From Bacteroidota bacterium (GTDB lineage: Bacteria; Bacteroidota; Bacteroidia; NS11-12g; UBA955), in contig JAGFIU010000010.1 of NCBI GenBank assembly GCA_024103355.1, positions 140,052 through 204,051 on the forward strand: a stretch of 64,000 nt of DNA. Direction: 5' to 3'. The notes below the pieces were generated by a model. The model worked only from the letters and a program-made list of their open reading frames with translations. It searched no databases and was not told where the DNA came from. Numbering within the stretch: the stretch's first letter is position 1; each line of letters opens with the position of its first letter. Shown here piece after piece: positions 9,181-18,129 of this stretch. The translations under genes and the position numbers were made by a program.

Positions 9181-9274
9181 CTCCTCGTGCCCTGAAACGA
9201 CCCAGACCCTGAAACGACCCAGACCCTGAAACAAGTTCAGGGTGACGTTCAGGGTGACGGCAAGGACACGAGCA
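9181..9274 (+). repeat. CCTGAA/TTCAGG repeat block, right of GIY-YIG gene
   Basis: It holds CCTCCTCGTG, then three successive CCCTGAAAC units (two followed by GACCCAGA, the third forming the full palindrome with TTCAGGGTGACG), then a further GTTCAGGGTGACGGCAAGGACACGAG. With the left block it brackets the GIY-YIG gene. GGCAAGGACA also occurs in the left block. Confidence 0.8.
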
Positions 9275-9341
9275 AAGAGTACACCCGCTACCATACACAA
9301 ACAGAACATCAATAACCAAACAATAAAAACATACTATAAAA

Positions 9342-10469
9342 GTGAAATATCCAATTTCTGCTTTAGTAGCCTCATATAATGAAGGACATTTATTAGAAGA
9401 CTGCCTAAAATCATTGCAGTTTTGTGATGAGGTATGTGTGGTTAATCTTAATTCAAAGGATAATACAGAATCAATAGCTTTAAAATACGCTACTAAGTAT
9501 TGCTTAGAAACAACATGGGTAAAGTATTTCGATGAACATCATAATAAGTATATACCGAAACTCAAACATGATTGGTTTATTTTAATTGACCCTGATGAAA
9601 GAATAAAACCTGAATTGGCTAAAGACGTAATCAATTTTGTACAGAACCCTGAACCTTTTGTATCATTGGTAAGAGCTCCTATTTTGTATTTGTTTAAAGG
9701 TAAAAAATTAAAAGGCGGACCTTATAAAGAAGTTATTATAGGAAGATTATTGTTTTATAGACCCGGACTTATGATTTCAGATGAAGTTCATAGCGGAATC
9801 AAAGCAAAAGCAGGTTATTGGAAAACAAATATTAAGTTTACCGGAGAAAATTATAATGAACATTTCTGGTGTAACTCATGGAAACAACTTAAAGATAAAC
9901 ATAATCGATATACACAAGGAGAGGGCAGAGTACTCTATATTGAAGGGAAACGTTATTCTGTCTTAAAACAAATTACTCAAACTATAAAGAGGTTTTTTAC
10001 TGCTCTTTTTGGAGAGCAATATTACAAAGATGGTTTTACCGGTTTGGGCTTTTCTTACCATGAAGCACGCTATACTTTTTTGAGTTGGAGTAGTTTGAGG
10101 AAATATCAAAAACTTATGAAAAAGGAAGGAACCTTCAAAACTCCGATTGAAGTTCAAAAAGACCTCATAAAACAAAGGGTTGCTGATTTTGAAAAAGTAA
10201 GCCTTGATTTAGCAAAAGATTATGAAAATACTGTGGATGAGAAAAAGGAAGATATGTTAATCCAATATAAAAAATCAACACACAGGTTAATTAATGATGC
10301 TTTAGAGATAGGGTGTTTTGAAGAAGTAAGAAAAGTTCAAGATGCAGTTTCCTTTTCTCATATTATGAAAGATTATATTGCTAATGAAGTATTTATAGAG
10401 AGGTTTAAACTCATAGAAAACTCCGGTTCATATAAATTAGCAAAGAGGATAGGGAAGCTTTTAAAGTGA
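9342..10469 (+). CDS. Glycosyltransferase family 2 with C-terminal extension
   Basis: Translation starts at GTG. The 375-residue protein begins YPISALVASYNEGHLLEDCL and has NLNSKDNT in the nucleotide site and the metal motif DPDER. This resembles the WaaE/KdtX subgroup of family 2, which adds sugars to LPS core. The last 120 residues are charged and probably helical. It stands alone between two repeat blocks, so it may need its own promoter; I see none that is convincing. Confidence 0.85.
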   Translation: MKYPISALVASYNEGHLLEDCLKSLQFCDEVCVVNLNSKDNTESIALKYATKYCLETTWVKYFDEHHNKYIPKLKHDWFILIDPDERIKPELAKDVINFVQNPEPFVSLVRAPILYLFKGKKLKGGPYKEVIIGRLLFYRPGLMISDEVHSGIKAKAGYWKTNIKFTGENYNEHFWCNSWKQLKDKHNRYTQGEGRVLYIEGKRYSVLKQITQTIKRFFTALFGEQYYKDGFTGLGFSYHEARYTFLSWSSLRKYQKLMKKEGTFKTPIEVQKDLIKQRVADFEKVSLDLAKDYENTVDEKKEDMLIQYKKSTHRLINDALEIGCFEEVRKVQDAVSFSHIMKDYIANEVFIERFKLIENSGSYKLAKRIGKLLK

Positions 10470-10494
10470 ACAAAAGTTTATGAGTTCCGAAAGC

Positions 10495-10805
10495 TGTCAT
10501 CCTGAGTGTTTTTTATTGAAACGTAGTGGAAATAAAAAATGTATCGAAGGATGCAGGGCGGAGGGATAAACTTAGGAGTTCTCTTTCAAAATTTTTCTCA
10601 TGCTTCGATACGATTTGCTAACGCAAATCACTCAGCATGACAAAACCCCTGAGTTCCGTATCGTAAATTGTCATCCTGAGTGTTTTCGCCAATAGGGCGA
10701 AAATGTATCGAAGGATGAAGAGCGAAAGATAAACTTAGTAGTTCTCTATCGAAATTTTTGTCGTGCTTCGATACGATTTGTTGCACAAATCACTCAGCAT
10801 GACAA
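10495..10805 (+). repeat. Four CATCC/GGATG palindromic units, alternating orientation
   Basis: Units lie at 10495-10553, 10599-10643, 10669-10717 and 10762-10805 in the order forward, reverse, forward, reverse. A forward unit reads TGTCATCCTGAGTG, a variable self-complementary stem-loop, then TGTATCGAAGGATG. A reverse unit is its complement with CATGC for CATCC. The roughly 45-nt spacers are also conserved (gagggataaacttag...ttctctttcaaaattttt). The layout resembles bacterial interspersed mosaic elements. It fills the 366 nt between a glycosyltransferase and asnB. Confidence 0.92.
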
Positions 10806-10835
10806 AAATTTCTAAAAACTAAACACTAAAAACCA

Positions 10836-12710
10836 ATGTGTGGAATCACCGGCATATATACTTTTGACGGAAGCTTTGTAAGCAAAGAACAAATACGTCA
10901 TTTTACCTCTCCTATTCAACATAGGGGAATGGACGGGGAGGCTTATGAAATTTTGAATAGAGGTTTTTTGGGTCTGGGACATAGGAGATTATCTATTTTG
11001 GACCTGTCCGAAAATGGCAGACAGCCTATGAGTTATGCGGATGAACGTTATTGGATTGCATATAACGGGGAAGTTTATAATTTTCCTGAAATAAAAAAAG
11101 AATTAGAGAATAAAGGACATAAGTTCCGCTCACAGTCTGACACCGAAGTTGTGTTGGCATCTTATGCCGAATGGGGAAAAGCCTGTTTGGATAAATTTAA
11201 CGGGGATTGGGCGATGGCAATTTGGGATGAAAGGGAACAAGAACTCTTTTTGGCAAGAGACCGTTTCGGAGTCAAGCCCTTGTATTACTACCACAAGCCC
11301 GGACACGTTTTTGCTTTTTCGTCAGAAACAACTTCTTTTAAACATTTGCAGGGGTATAGAAGAAATTTCAATGAACAATTACTTTCGATTAATATAAATG
11401 ACCCTTATGCGTTGGAGGGTTTAGGTTATACACCTTTTGAAAATATTTTACAGATACTGCCCGGACATTGTATGATTGTTAAAAAAGGAGCAGAAATACA
11501 ACAAAAAAGATGGTGGCATATTGCTGAACATTTGACAAAGGATATTCCAAAAAGCTTGGATGAGCAATCAGAGAAATTTTATGATATTTTCAGAGATTCA
11601 TGTAAAATAAGATTGGCAAGCGATGTGCCTTTGGGGACAGCATTGAGTGGAGGAGTGGACTCAAGTGCTGTTTATAGTGTAGTGTCTGACATTTTAAATA
11701 ACGATTTGCCGGATAGGGTAAATGATGATTCTCAAAGAGCTTTTACTGCTATTTTCCCCGGACTACCGCAAGATGAACAAGAATACGCTCAGAGAGCTTC
11801 TGAATATGTAGGTGGTAATATACAAACCATTGAAACTACTATTGATAATCTCAGTAAAACCATAGAAACTGAAACTAAGAAAGCAGATTTTTTGAGCACT
11901 TCTCCCATACATTCAATTTCTTCTGTTTATGCAGGAATGAAAAGGAGTGATATTTCTGTTTCAATGGATGGACATGGAGTGGATGAAATGATGTATGGTT
12001 ACAGGGATATGGTTTATGCACTGTATAATCATGCTTTGTTCCATGGAACACAATCTGAAACACAGGAATATACAAAGGTTCTTCAAGCTATGTACCATCC
12101 TGATTTGTGGCAAAGTCAAAAGCAGAAATTTGAGCAGTCGTTTTTGGAGAAATCAAGAAGAGAAAACAGTTTGATTTACAAACTGAAAAAACTAATAAAA
12201 TCTCAACCGGCATATAATAGTTTCTTGCCTGTTAGATTGGATTCTCTAAGTGACAAACCTTATGATTTTACAAGTTTTCCTTTAAGTGAAAGAATGCTCT
12301 ATAACCAGTTTTTTCAACATACCTTACCGGCATTATTGCGAAATTTTGATCGTGCTTCCATGATGAATGGAGTAGAGATACGTATGCCGTTTATGGATTG
12401 GCGTTTGGTAACTTATGTATTTTCACTTCCGGTATCAAGTAAAATAGGCATGGGTTTTACCAAATTAATTCTTCGCCAAGCGATGAAAGGTAAAATGGAT
12501 GAAAGCATAAGAAACAGAACCTTTAAGGTTGGTATTGGTAGTCCTGTAGAGCATTGGTTTAATGGAGTATTAAAAGAATGGGTAATGGACAATATCAAAG
12601 AAGAAGAGCTAAAAGAAGAAATTTTTTCAGCCTATCAAAAAGGTGCATTAACAAGTACTCAGGTAAGACAAGCATGGATGAGCTTGAATGTGCAGTTGAT
12701 AAGTGATTAG
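10836..12710 (+). CDS. asnB: Asparagine synthase (glutamine-hydrolysing)
   Basis: The protein has 624 residues. Cys2 of MCGITGIYT is the glutaminase nucleophile after Met removal. The N-terminal class II amidotransferase domain has RLSILDLSENGRQP and YNGEVYNF. The synthase domain has the ATP pyrophosphatase loop ALSGGVDSSAVYS. It converts aspartate and glutamine to asparagine. In polysaccharide loci such AsnB homologues may instead amidate a sugar acid, so a tailoring role is possible. Repeats flank it on both sides. Confidence 0.9.
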   Translation: MCGITGIYTFDGSFVSKEQIRHFTSPIQHRGMDGEAYEILNRGFLGLGHRRLSILDLSENGRQPMSYADERYWIAYNGEVYNFPEIKKELENKGHKFRSQSDTEVVLASYAEWGKACLDKFNGDWAMAIWDEREQELFLARDRFGVKPLYYYHKPGHVFAFSSETTSFKHLQGYRRNFNEQLLSININDPYALEGLGYTPFENILQILPGHCMIVKKGAEIQQKRWWHIAEHLTKDIPKSLDEQSEKFYDIFRDSCKIRLASDVPLGTALSGGVDSSAVYSVVSDILNNDLPDRVNDDSQRAFTAIFPGLPQDEQEYAQRASEYVGGNIQTIETTIDNLSKTIETETKKADFLSTSPIHSISSVYAGMKRSDISVSMDGHGVDEMMYGYRDMVYALYNHALFHGTQSETQEYTKVLQAMYHPDLWQSQKQKFEQSFLEKSRRENSLIYKLKKLIKSQPAYNSFLPVRLDSLSDKPYDFTSFPLSERMLYNQFFQHTLPALLRNFDRASMMNGVEIRMPFMDWRLVTYVFSLPVSSKIGMGFTKLILRQAMKGKMDESIRNRTFKVGIGSPVEHWFNGVLKEWVMDNIKEEELKEEIFSAYQKGALTSTQVRQAWMSLNVQLISD

Positions 12711-12725
12711 TTCTAAAATTTTTCC

Positions 12726-12920
12726 CATGCTTCGATACAATTTGCTATCGCAAAACACTCAGCATGACAAAAATTAAGTTGTCATCCAGATATTTTTCCC
12801 ATGCTTCGATACAATTTGTTGCACAAATCACTCAGCATGACAAAAAACCTGAGTTCCGTATCGTTCCTCACGGAATTTTCAATGTTTTCGCCCATAAGGC
12901 GAAAATGTATCGAAGGATGC
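12726..12920 (+). repeat. CATCC/GGATG palindromic units
   Basis: Reverse units lie at 12726-12770 and 12800-12844; a rearranged forward unit spans 12873-12920. In the last, the left arm is replaced by CGTTCCTCACGGAATTTTCAATG, the complement of the insert seen in the units at 15054-15125 and 15247-15318. A lone TGTCATCC half-arm is at 12780. This block is the left flank of the second GIY-YIG gene. Confidence 0.88.
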
Positions 12921-12994
12921 AGAGCAAAGGAGAAACTTAAACCAGCATGACAAAGATTTAAGAGTAAAGAGTTATAACTTTTAATCGTTTCCTA

Positions 12995-13282
12995 ATGAAC
13001 CAATATTATACTTACATATTAAAATGTTCTGATGGCTCATATTATGTAGGTGTGACAAATAATATTGAGAAAAGATATAATGAGCATCAAGAAGGATTAG
13101 ATACAAGTTGTTACACATATAAGAGAAGACCCGTTGAACTAGTTTGTTACGAAATGTTTATTGATATCAATCAGGCGATTACAAGAGAAAAGCAACTGAA
13201 AGGTTGGTCAAGAAGCAAAAAGGAAGCTCTAATAAATAGTGATTTTAACGAATTAATAAAATTAAGTAAAAAGAAGTTTTAA
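12995..13282 (+). CDS. Small GIY-YIG endonuclease
   Basis: This 95-residue protein has the GIY-YIG core YYTYILKCSDG then YYVGVTNNIEKRYNEH, with the catalytic Glu in TREKQLKGW. It shares VTNNI and REKQLK with the gene at 8850-9176 but is only moderately similar overall, so the two are not a recent duplication. It lies between CATCC/GGATG repeat blocks on both sides, within a run of polysaccharide genes to which it has no obvious link. Confidence 0.88.
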   Translation: MNQYYTYILKCSDGSYYVGVTNNIEKRYNEHQEGLDTSCYTYKRRPVELVCYEMFIDINQAITREKQLKGWSRSKKEALINSDFNELIKLSKKKF

Positions 13283-13298
13283 AATTACTTATGTGTAT

Positions 13299-13746
13299 TG
13301 TCATCCTGAGTGTTTTTTATTGTAGCGAAACGGAAATAAAAAATGTATCGAAGGATGAAGGGTAGAATAAAAGATTCGAAATTATCACACAAAATTTTTG
13401 TCGTGCTTCGATACATTTTGCTATCGCAAAACACTCAGCATGACAAAAATTAGCTGTCATCCTGAGTGTTTTCGCCCATAAGGCGAAAATGTATCGAAGG
13501 ATGCAGAGCGAAGGATAAGGTTTTAAATTCTCTTTCAAAATTTTTGCCATGCTTCGATACGATTTGCTATGCAAATCACTCAGCATGACAAAAATCCTGA
13601 GTTTCATAGACTGTCATCCTGAGTGTTTTCGCCTATAAGGCGAAAATGTATCGAAGGATGCAGGTCGGAGGAAAAACTTAAGAGTTCTCTTTCAAAATTT
13701 TTCTCATACTTCGATACGATTTGTTGCACAAATCACTCAGCATGAC
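13299..13746 (+). repeat. Six CATCC/GGATG palindromic units, strictly alternating
   Basis: Units at 13299-13357 (forward), 13402-13445 (reverse), 13455-13503 (forward), 13548-13591 (reverse), 13612-13660 (forward) and 13704-13746 (reverse). The inner stem sequences differ between units (TTTTCGCC/GGCGAAAA, ATTTGC/GCAAAT, TTGTTGCACAA, TTTTTATT/AATAAAAA) but each pairs with itself, so the structure is kept while the sequence varies. The block fills nearly all of the 516 nt between the nuclease gene and the next glycosyltransferase. Confidence 0.92.
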
Positions 13747-13798
13747 AAAAATTTCACAACCCCAAAACAAATAACACTTTCCAAATAAAAACTCTCCC

Positions 13799-14992
13799 TT
13801 GAAAATCATTTATCTTTTTACCTCGCCTTCCTTGAAGGGTTCTGCGGTTCAAAACAAAGTACTGAATCAGATAAAATATATGAACCTTGCAGGAGCGGAG
13901 TGCAGAGGTGCGTTTTTTAGTACGGAAGTCAAAGAAATTACAGAATTGAATGAACAGGTGGATTTGATTCCGGTGGAGAAATGTACTTGGAAATATTTTG
14001 CTAAAATAGGACAAAGAAAAATTTTGGATGGTGTTTTGTCTAATTACATTAAAAACAATGTTTATAAAACAGATTGTTTTTATCTGCGCTATCCGGGTGC
14101 AAGCAAGGGATTATATAAAGTAAGCAAGATGTTCGGTAATAAGATTATATCGGAACATCAATCTAAAGAAATTGATGAAATTAGAAGCTACTCTAACCAG
14201 CATAGGTTTGGATTAAAACCTTCTGATTTCCTGAGCTGGCTTTTATATCAAAAGATACCGAGATACAACGAAAGAGTTTGGGGTAACAAGTTTATTAAGA
14301 GTATAAATACAGCAGTTGCTGTTACCAATGAGATTGCTGAATATCAAAGAAGAAGAGGAGCTAGTAAAACATTCACTATTGGAAATGGAATTGAAGTTGA
14401 GAATTATGAAATCCGAAATTTTAAGCCAAATAATAAAAATAATATAAGACTGCTTTTTCTCAAAGGAACTTCAGCTTTTGCTGAGTGGAATGGAATTGAT
14501 AGATTGATAAAAAGTATAGATTCTTATCATGCGAATAACGGAGTGAAATTTGAGTTGATAATTTGCGGGCATATTATAAAAGATGAAATACGCGAAAGAG
14601 ATTATTTAAAGCATCTGGGGTATGTTAAGGGTATTGAATTAAATGAAATTATTAATAATATAGATATTGGTGTATCCACTTTGTCACTTCATAAAAAAAA
14701 TCTGTTTGAAGCAACTGTTCTAAAGTCAAGAGAGTATTTTGCCCGTGGCTTACCCTTTATATATGCTTATACAGACCCTGATTTTGACGAATCAACTAGC
14801 AAATATGCTCTTCAATTTTCCAATGATGATAGTCCGATTGATATGGAGAGGGTTGTTGCTTTTACTGAAAGAGTTTTATCAAACCCCGAGCATGCCCAAG
14901 AAATGAGAAAGTATGCTAAAGAGCATTTGGATTTTTCCGTTAAGATGGAAAATTTAGTGAGAAGACTAGAAGCGATTGTGGTTAATGATTAA
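13799..14992 (+). CDS. Glycosyltransferase, GT4-like
   Basis: Start is TTG at 13799; the first residues KIIYLFTSPSLKGSAVQNKVL fit a GT-B N-terminal strand. Further on are SEHQSKE, FTIGNGIEVENYEI (the usual segment after the inter-domain linker) and KSREYFARGLPFIYAYTD, which replaces the classical EX7E loop. At 397 residues the length is normal for family 4. Repeats flank it on both sides, so it is not tightly coupled to a neighbour. Donor and acceptor are unknown. Confidence 0.82.
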   Translation: MKIIYLFTSPSLKGSAVQNKVLNQIKYMNLAGAECRGAFFSTEVKEITELNEQVDLIPVEKCTWKYFAKIGQRKILDGVLSNYIKNNVYKTDCFYLRYPGASKGLYKVSKMFGNKIISEHQSKEIDEIRSYSNQHRFGLKPSDFLSWLLYQKIPRYNERVWGNKFIKSINTAVAVTNEIAEYQRRRGASKTFTIGNGIEVENYEIRNFKPNNKNNIRLLFLKGTSAFAEWNGIDRLIKSIDSYHANNGVKFELIICGHIIKDEIRERDYLKHLGYVKGIELNEIINNIDIGVSTLSLHKKNLFEATVLKSREYFARGLPFIYAYTDPDFDESTSKYALQFSNDDSPIDMERVVAFTERVLSNPEHAQEMRKYAKEHLDFSVKMENLVRRLEAIVVND

Positions 14993-15033
14993 TGGTTAGT
15001 TATTAATTGCTTACACATATTAAAAAATAAAGT

Positions 15034-15318
15034 TGTCATCCTAAAATTTTTCTCATGCTTCGATACATTTTGCTGTCGCAAATCATTGAAAATTCCGTGA
15101 GGAACGATACGGAACCAGCATGACAAAAATTTCGTACCCCCGTTGTCATCCTGAGTGTTTTTTATTGTAGCGAAGCGGAAATAAAAAATGTATCGAAGGA
15201 TGAAGGGTAGAATAAAAGATTCGAAATTATCACACATAATTTTTGCCGTGCTTCTATACGATTTGCTAACGCAAAACATTGAAAATTCCGTGAGGAACGA
15301 TACGGAATCGGCATGACA
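15034..15318 (+). repeat. CATCC/GGATG units with CCGTGAGGAACGATACGG inserts
   Basis: Reverse unit 15054-15125, forward unit 15144-15202 and reverse unit 15247-15318, with a half-arm TGTCATCC at 15034. Both reverse units carry the extra segment GAAAATTCCGTGAGGAACGATACGGAA, inserted before CAGCATGAC or CGGCATGAC, whose CCGT and ACGG arms pair. The 408 nt before the kinase gene hold nothing else I can name. Confidence 0.88.
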
Positions 15319-15400
15319 AAAAATTTCTTATCGGAGAGAGTCATTCTCTTATGAAAAAATAAAATAAATAAGTTATACAATAACTAAAAAGATAAAATTA

Positions 15401-16279
15401 ATGAGTTTAAAACTAATTGAAGAATTTATTGAAAAAACCTCAAAGTTGAAAATTGCGGTAGTGGGTGAAACAATTATTGATGAATTTGTGACGGTTTATT
15501 ATGAAGGACACAGTATGAAGAGTTTTTGCCCTGTGTTTAGAGAAGCAGATAGAAATATCGTAAGGCAGAGAGGGGGCAGTAGTGCAATTTATAACCATAT
15601 CAAGGCCTTTGCAGGTCATGTTGATTTGTTTACTAACCCTGAAGATTCAATCATAAAAACCAGACTTGTCGATGCTCATGACGGTAAAAAGCATGTGGAG
15701 TACAATAAATTTCATAAGGATGATTTTGAACCTATTAAAATTGATTGTAATGATTATGATGCTGTTATAGTGGCTGATTTTGGACATGGCTTGTCTGATT
15801 TTATTACAATCAATGATGGTTTTTATCTGATGAGTCAAACCAATTCAAATAATTTCGGATTTAATAGACTTAGTAAGTGGAAAAATTATAAAAAAAGAGG
15901 TGTTTGTGTTGACTTAAGGGAAGCCTCATTGCAAATTAACAGAAAGATTTCTCAGTGTACAGATAAAGATGTAAGAGAAATTTTTGATTATGAATTACAA
16001 ACCGAGTCATTATTTGTAACATTGGGTGCGGAAGGAAGTATTTATACAAATGGCAAAGAAATATATCGCCATCAAAGTTTTAAAACACAAATAGTTGATA
16101 CTATTGGAGCCGGAGATACTTTTTATAGTTTTGCTGTACTAGCTGACACTATATGTATCCCAAATGATAATAAATTATTAATACCCTCACTTAGTGCAAG
16201 TTTGTCAACAACTTGGTTGTGTAACGAACAAAGTGTGACACCTGAAAAACTAATAGAACATGCAAATAGATATTTATAA
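15401..16279 (+). CDS. PfkB-family sugar kinase, HldE N-domain-like
   Basis: This 292-residue ribokinase-fold protein has the N-terminal KIAVVGETIIDEFV, a substrate-site RQRGGSSAIYNHI and the C-terminal catalytic motif DTIGAGDTFYS, whose Asp is the catalytic base. The N-terminal region resembles RfaE/HldE kinases, which phosphorylate heptose-7-phosphate at O-1. It overlaps a GmhA-like isomerase by 20 nt and is followed by an epimerase and a small nucleotidyltransferase, which together suggest an NDP-heptose pathway. Heptose specificity is inferred from this grouping. Confidence 0.83.
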   Translation: MSLKLIEEFIEKTSKLKIAVVGETIIDEFVTVYYEGHSMKSFCPVFREADRNIVRQRGGSSAIYNHIKAFAGHVDLFTNPEDSIIKTRLVDAHDGKKHVEYNKFHKDDFEPIKIDCNDYDAVIVADFGHGLSDFITINDGFYLMSQTNSNNFGFNRLSKWKNYKKRGVCVDLREASLQINRKISQCTDKDVREIFDYELQTESLFVTLGAEGSIYTNGKEIYRHQSFKTQIVDTIGAGDTFYSFAVLADTICIPNDNKLLIPSLSASLSTTWLCNEQSVTPEKLIEHANRYL

Positions 16280-16787
16280 CCAATTTTATTCCGAGTATTT
16301 TCAATCTCAGGAGTTTAAAGATGATTTTAAAGAATCATTAAAGATTATTAAAGCAAGTAAAAACATTTTTTTTATTGGAAATGGAGGCTCTATGTCAATA
16401 TGTTCGCACATGTATGAAGATTATGCGAAAATTGGAGGCTATAGAACATATAATTTTTCAGATCCATCTCTGATTACTTGTTTTGCCAATGATTATGGAT
16501 ATGAAAATGCCATGGCAAAATGGCTTGAGATTTATATGCAAGAAGGTGATGTACTTATTGCAATATCAAGTTCAGGTAATTCACAGAATATTTTAAATGC
16601 AGCAGTCAAAGCAAAAGAACTAGGAGCTGAAGTAATCACGCTTTCAGGTTTTAAAACTGACAATAAACTTAAGATAAAAGGTAGGGTTAATTTTTATTTG
16701 GGTATTGAAAACTATGGTGTTGTTGAATGTTTTCATCAGGTAGTTTTGCACGCAATTTTAGACCAGATTGTTAAAGATAGAAAATGA
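16260..16787 (+). CDS. SIS-domain isomerase, GmhA-like
   Basis: This 175-residue protein has the SIS-domain motifs GNGGSMSICSHMYEDY and AISSSGNSQNIL. Sedoheptulose-7-phosphate isomerases (GmhA) are of this length and share GNGGS and the SSSGNS loop that binds the sugar phosphate. The ATG lies inside the end of the kinase gene, and the stop overlaps the next start (ATGA), so the three genes are translationally coupled. No GmhB-type phosphatase is in the window; it could be supplied from elsewhere. Confidence 0.86.
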   Translation: MQIDIYNQFYSEYFQSQEFKDDFKESLKIIKASKNIFFIGNGGSMSICSHMYEDYAKIGGYRTYNFSDPSLITCFANDYGYENAMAKWLEIYMQEGDVLIAISSSGNSQNILNAAVKAKELGAEVITLSGFKTDNKLKIKGRVNFYLGIENYGVVECFHQVVLHAILDQIVKDRK

Positions 16788-17695
16788 GAAATGTATTAAT
16801 AACAGGTGTAGCCGGATTTATAGGAAGTAATCTTTTGGATTATTTGTTGAAAGAGACAGATTGGAATATTGACGGGATAGATAACCTTAGTACCGGGAGA
16901 TTAAATAATATTGAACATGTAAAAGATGTTCGTTTTAAGTTTATTAATGACTCTGTAATGTCATTGTCGTCATTAAGAAAGTATTCCGCAGTTTTTCACT
17001 TAGCAGCATTGCCTAGGATTCAACCAAGTTTTGAACTTATCATTGAGCATATCAATGCTAATTTAATTTGTACCATGCATTTGATAGAGATTATGATAAA
17101 GGAAAATCATTATCCCAAATTGATATACAGCAGTAGTAGTGCTATATATGGTACTCCTGAAAATTATCCGACCAATGAAAACGAATCTGCCAAGAGTTTG
17201 AGTCCTTATGCATATCAGAAAGAAGAAGTGGAGAAATATTTAAAACTTCTTGAAACAAGGTACCCGATAGATTATGTAAACCTCAGATATTTTAATCCTT
17301 ATGGCCCGCGTAGCTTTAATCCGGAAAATAAATTTAATGCATATAGCAGTGTAGTGGGGATTTTCTTGTATCGAAAGAAAAATGGGATGCCTTTGTTAGT
17401 AACCGGTGATGGTAGTCAGAGAAGAGACTTTATTCACGTTTATGATGTTGCTCGTGCAAATTATATGGCATCTTTAAAAAAGGAAAGAATTAATTCTTCC
17501 TTTAATATTGGACATGGCTCTACTCTGAGTGTTATTGATTTGGCTAAAATGATATCAAACGAAATTGAATTTATACCCAAAAGAGAAGGAGAATCTGAAA
17601 TAACCTATGCAGATATTACAAAGGCCAAGGAGTATTTAGATTGGAGCCCTAAATTTGAACTAGTCGATTTTATTAATGATGAGCTAAATAATTAA
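16784..17695 (+). CDS. NAD-dependent sugar epimerase/dehydratase
   Basis: This extended SDR of 303 residues has the N-terminal GVAGFIGSNLLDYLL NAD motif, a catalytic region with YSSSSAIYGTP, and YAYQK supplying the Tyr-x-x-x-Lys pair. NLRYFNPYGPR and RRDFIHVYDVA are typical of the GalE/WbpP group. Its place between the GmhA-like isomerase and the nucleotidyltransferase suggests it acts on an NDP-heptose. A GalE-type action on another sugar is equally compatible with the sequence. Confidence 0.87.
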   Translation: MRNVLITGVAGFIGSNLLDYLLKETDWNIDGIDNLSTGRLNNIEHVKDVRFKFINDSVMSLSSLRKYSAVFHLAALPRIQPSFELIIEHINANLICTMHLIEIMIKENHYPKLIYSSSSAIYGTPENYPTNENESAKSLSPYAYQKEEVEKYLKLLETRYPIDYVNLRYFNPYGPRSFNPENKFNAYSSVVGIFLYRKKNGMPLLVTGDGSQRRDFIHVYDVARANYMASLKKERINSSFNIGHGSTLSVIDLAKMISNEIEFIPKREGESEITYADITKAKEYLDWSPKFELVDFINDELNN

Positions 17696-17712
17696 AATAA
17701 TAAAGCTATAAA

Positions 17713-18129
17713 ATGAAAGTAGGATTTGCTTGTGGTATTTTTGATTTGTTTCATGCCGGTCATGTTCTTATGCTAAAAGAGTGTAAAGAACATTGCAATT
17801 ATTTAATAGTGGCACTAAACAAAGCTGAAAATATAAATAAACATATAAACCCTGATAAAAATGAACCAATATATACTTTAGAAGAAAGAAAACTAATAAT
17901 GGAGTCCTGTAGGTACGTTGATGAAGTGATGATTTACAATTCAGAGGAAGAATTGGTTAAAATAATGTCAGATCCGAGGATAGATATAAGGTTTTTGGGT
18001 GAGGATTATAAAGACCATGAAATCACCGCACCGGATTTAATTAAAGAAATTTATTATACAAGTCGAGCCCACGGATTAAGTACAAGCAAATACAGACAAT
18101 TAATTTGTGAGAGAAATTTGAAAAAATGA
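17713..18129 (+). CDS. Cytidylyltransferase-like protein, HldE C-domain-like
   Basis: This 138-residue protein starts MKVGFACGIFDLFHAGHVLML; the HAGH motif is the HxGH nucleotide site of the family, and the late STSKYRQ corresponds to the usual STT/STS site. Proteins of this size are either glycerol-3-phosphate cytidylyltransferases (TagD) or the separated adenylyltransferase half of HldE. With a PfkB kinase and a GmhA-like isomerase just upstream, the second reading is preferred. Its stop overlaps the next ATG. Confidence 0.84.
   Translation: MKVGFACGIFDLFHAGHVLMLKECKEHCNYLIVALNKAENINKHINPDKNEPIYTLEERKLIMESCRYVDEVMIYNSEEELVKIMSDPRIDIRFLGEDYKDHEITAPDLIKEIYYTSRAHGLSTSKYRQLICERNLKK

Noticed and set aside
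13317..13607. Minus-strand frames inside CATCC/GGATG blocks (also 15162-15380, 30470-30655)
   Set aside because: They translate the palindromic repeats (recurrent CFAIAKCIEA-type phrases) and have no independent support.
8724..15318. Insertion sequences or composite transposons around the repeat blocks
   Set aside because: No transposase or integrase gene and no typical IS ends; the only enzymes present are the small nucleases.
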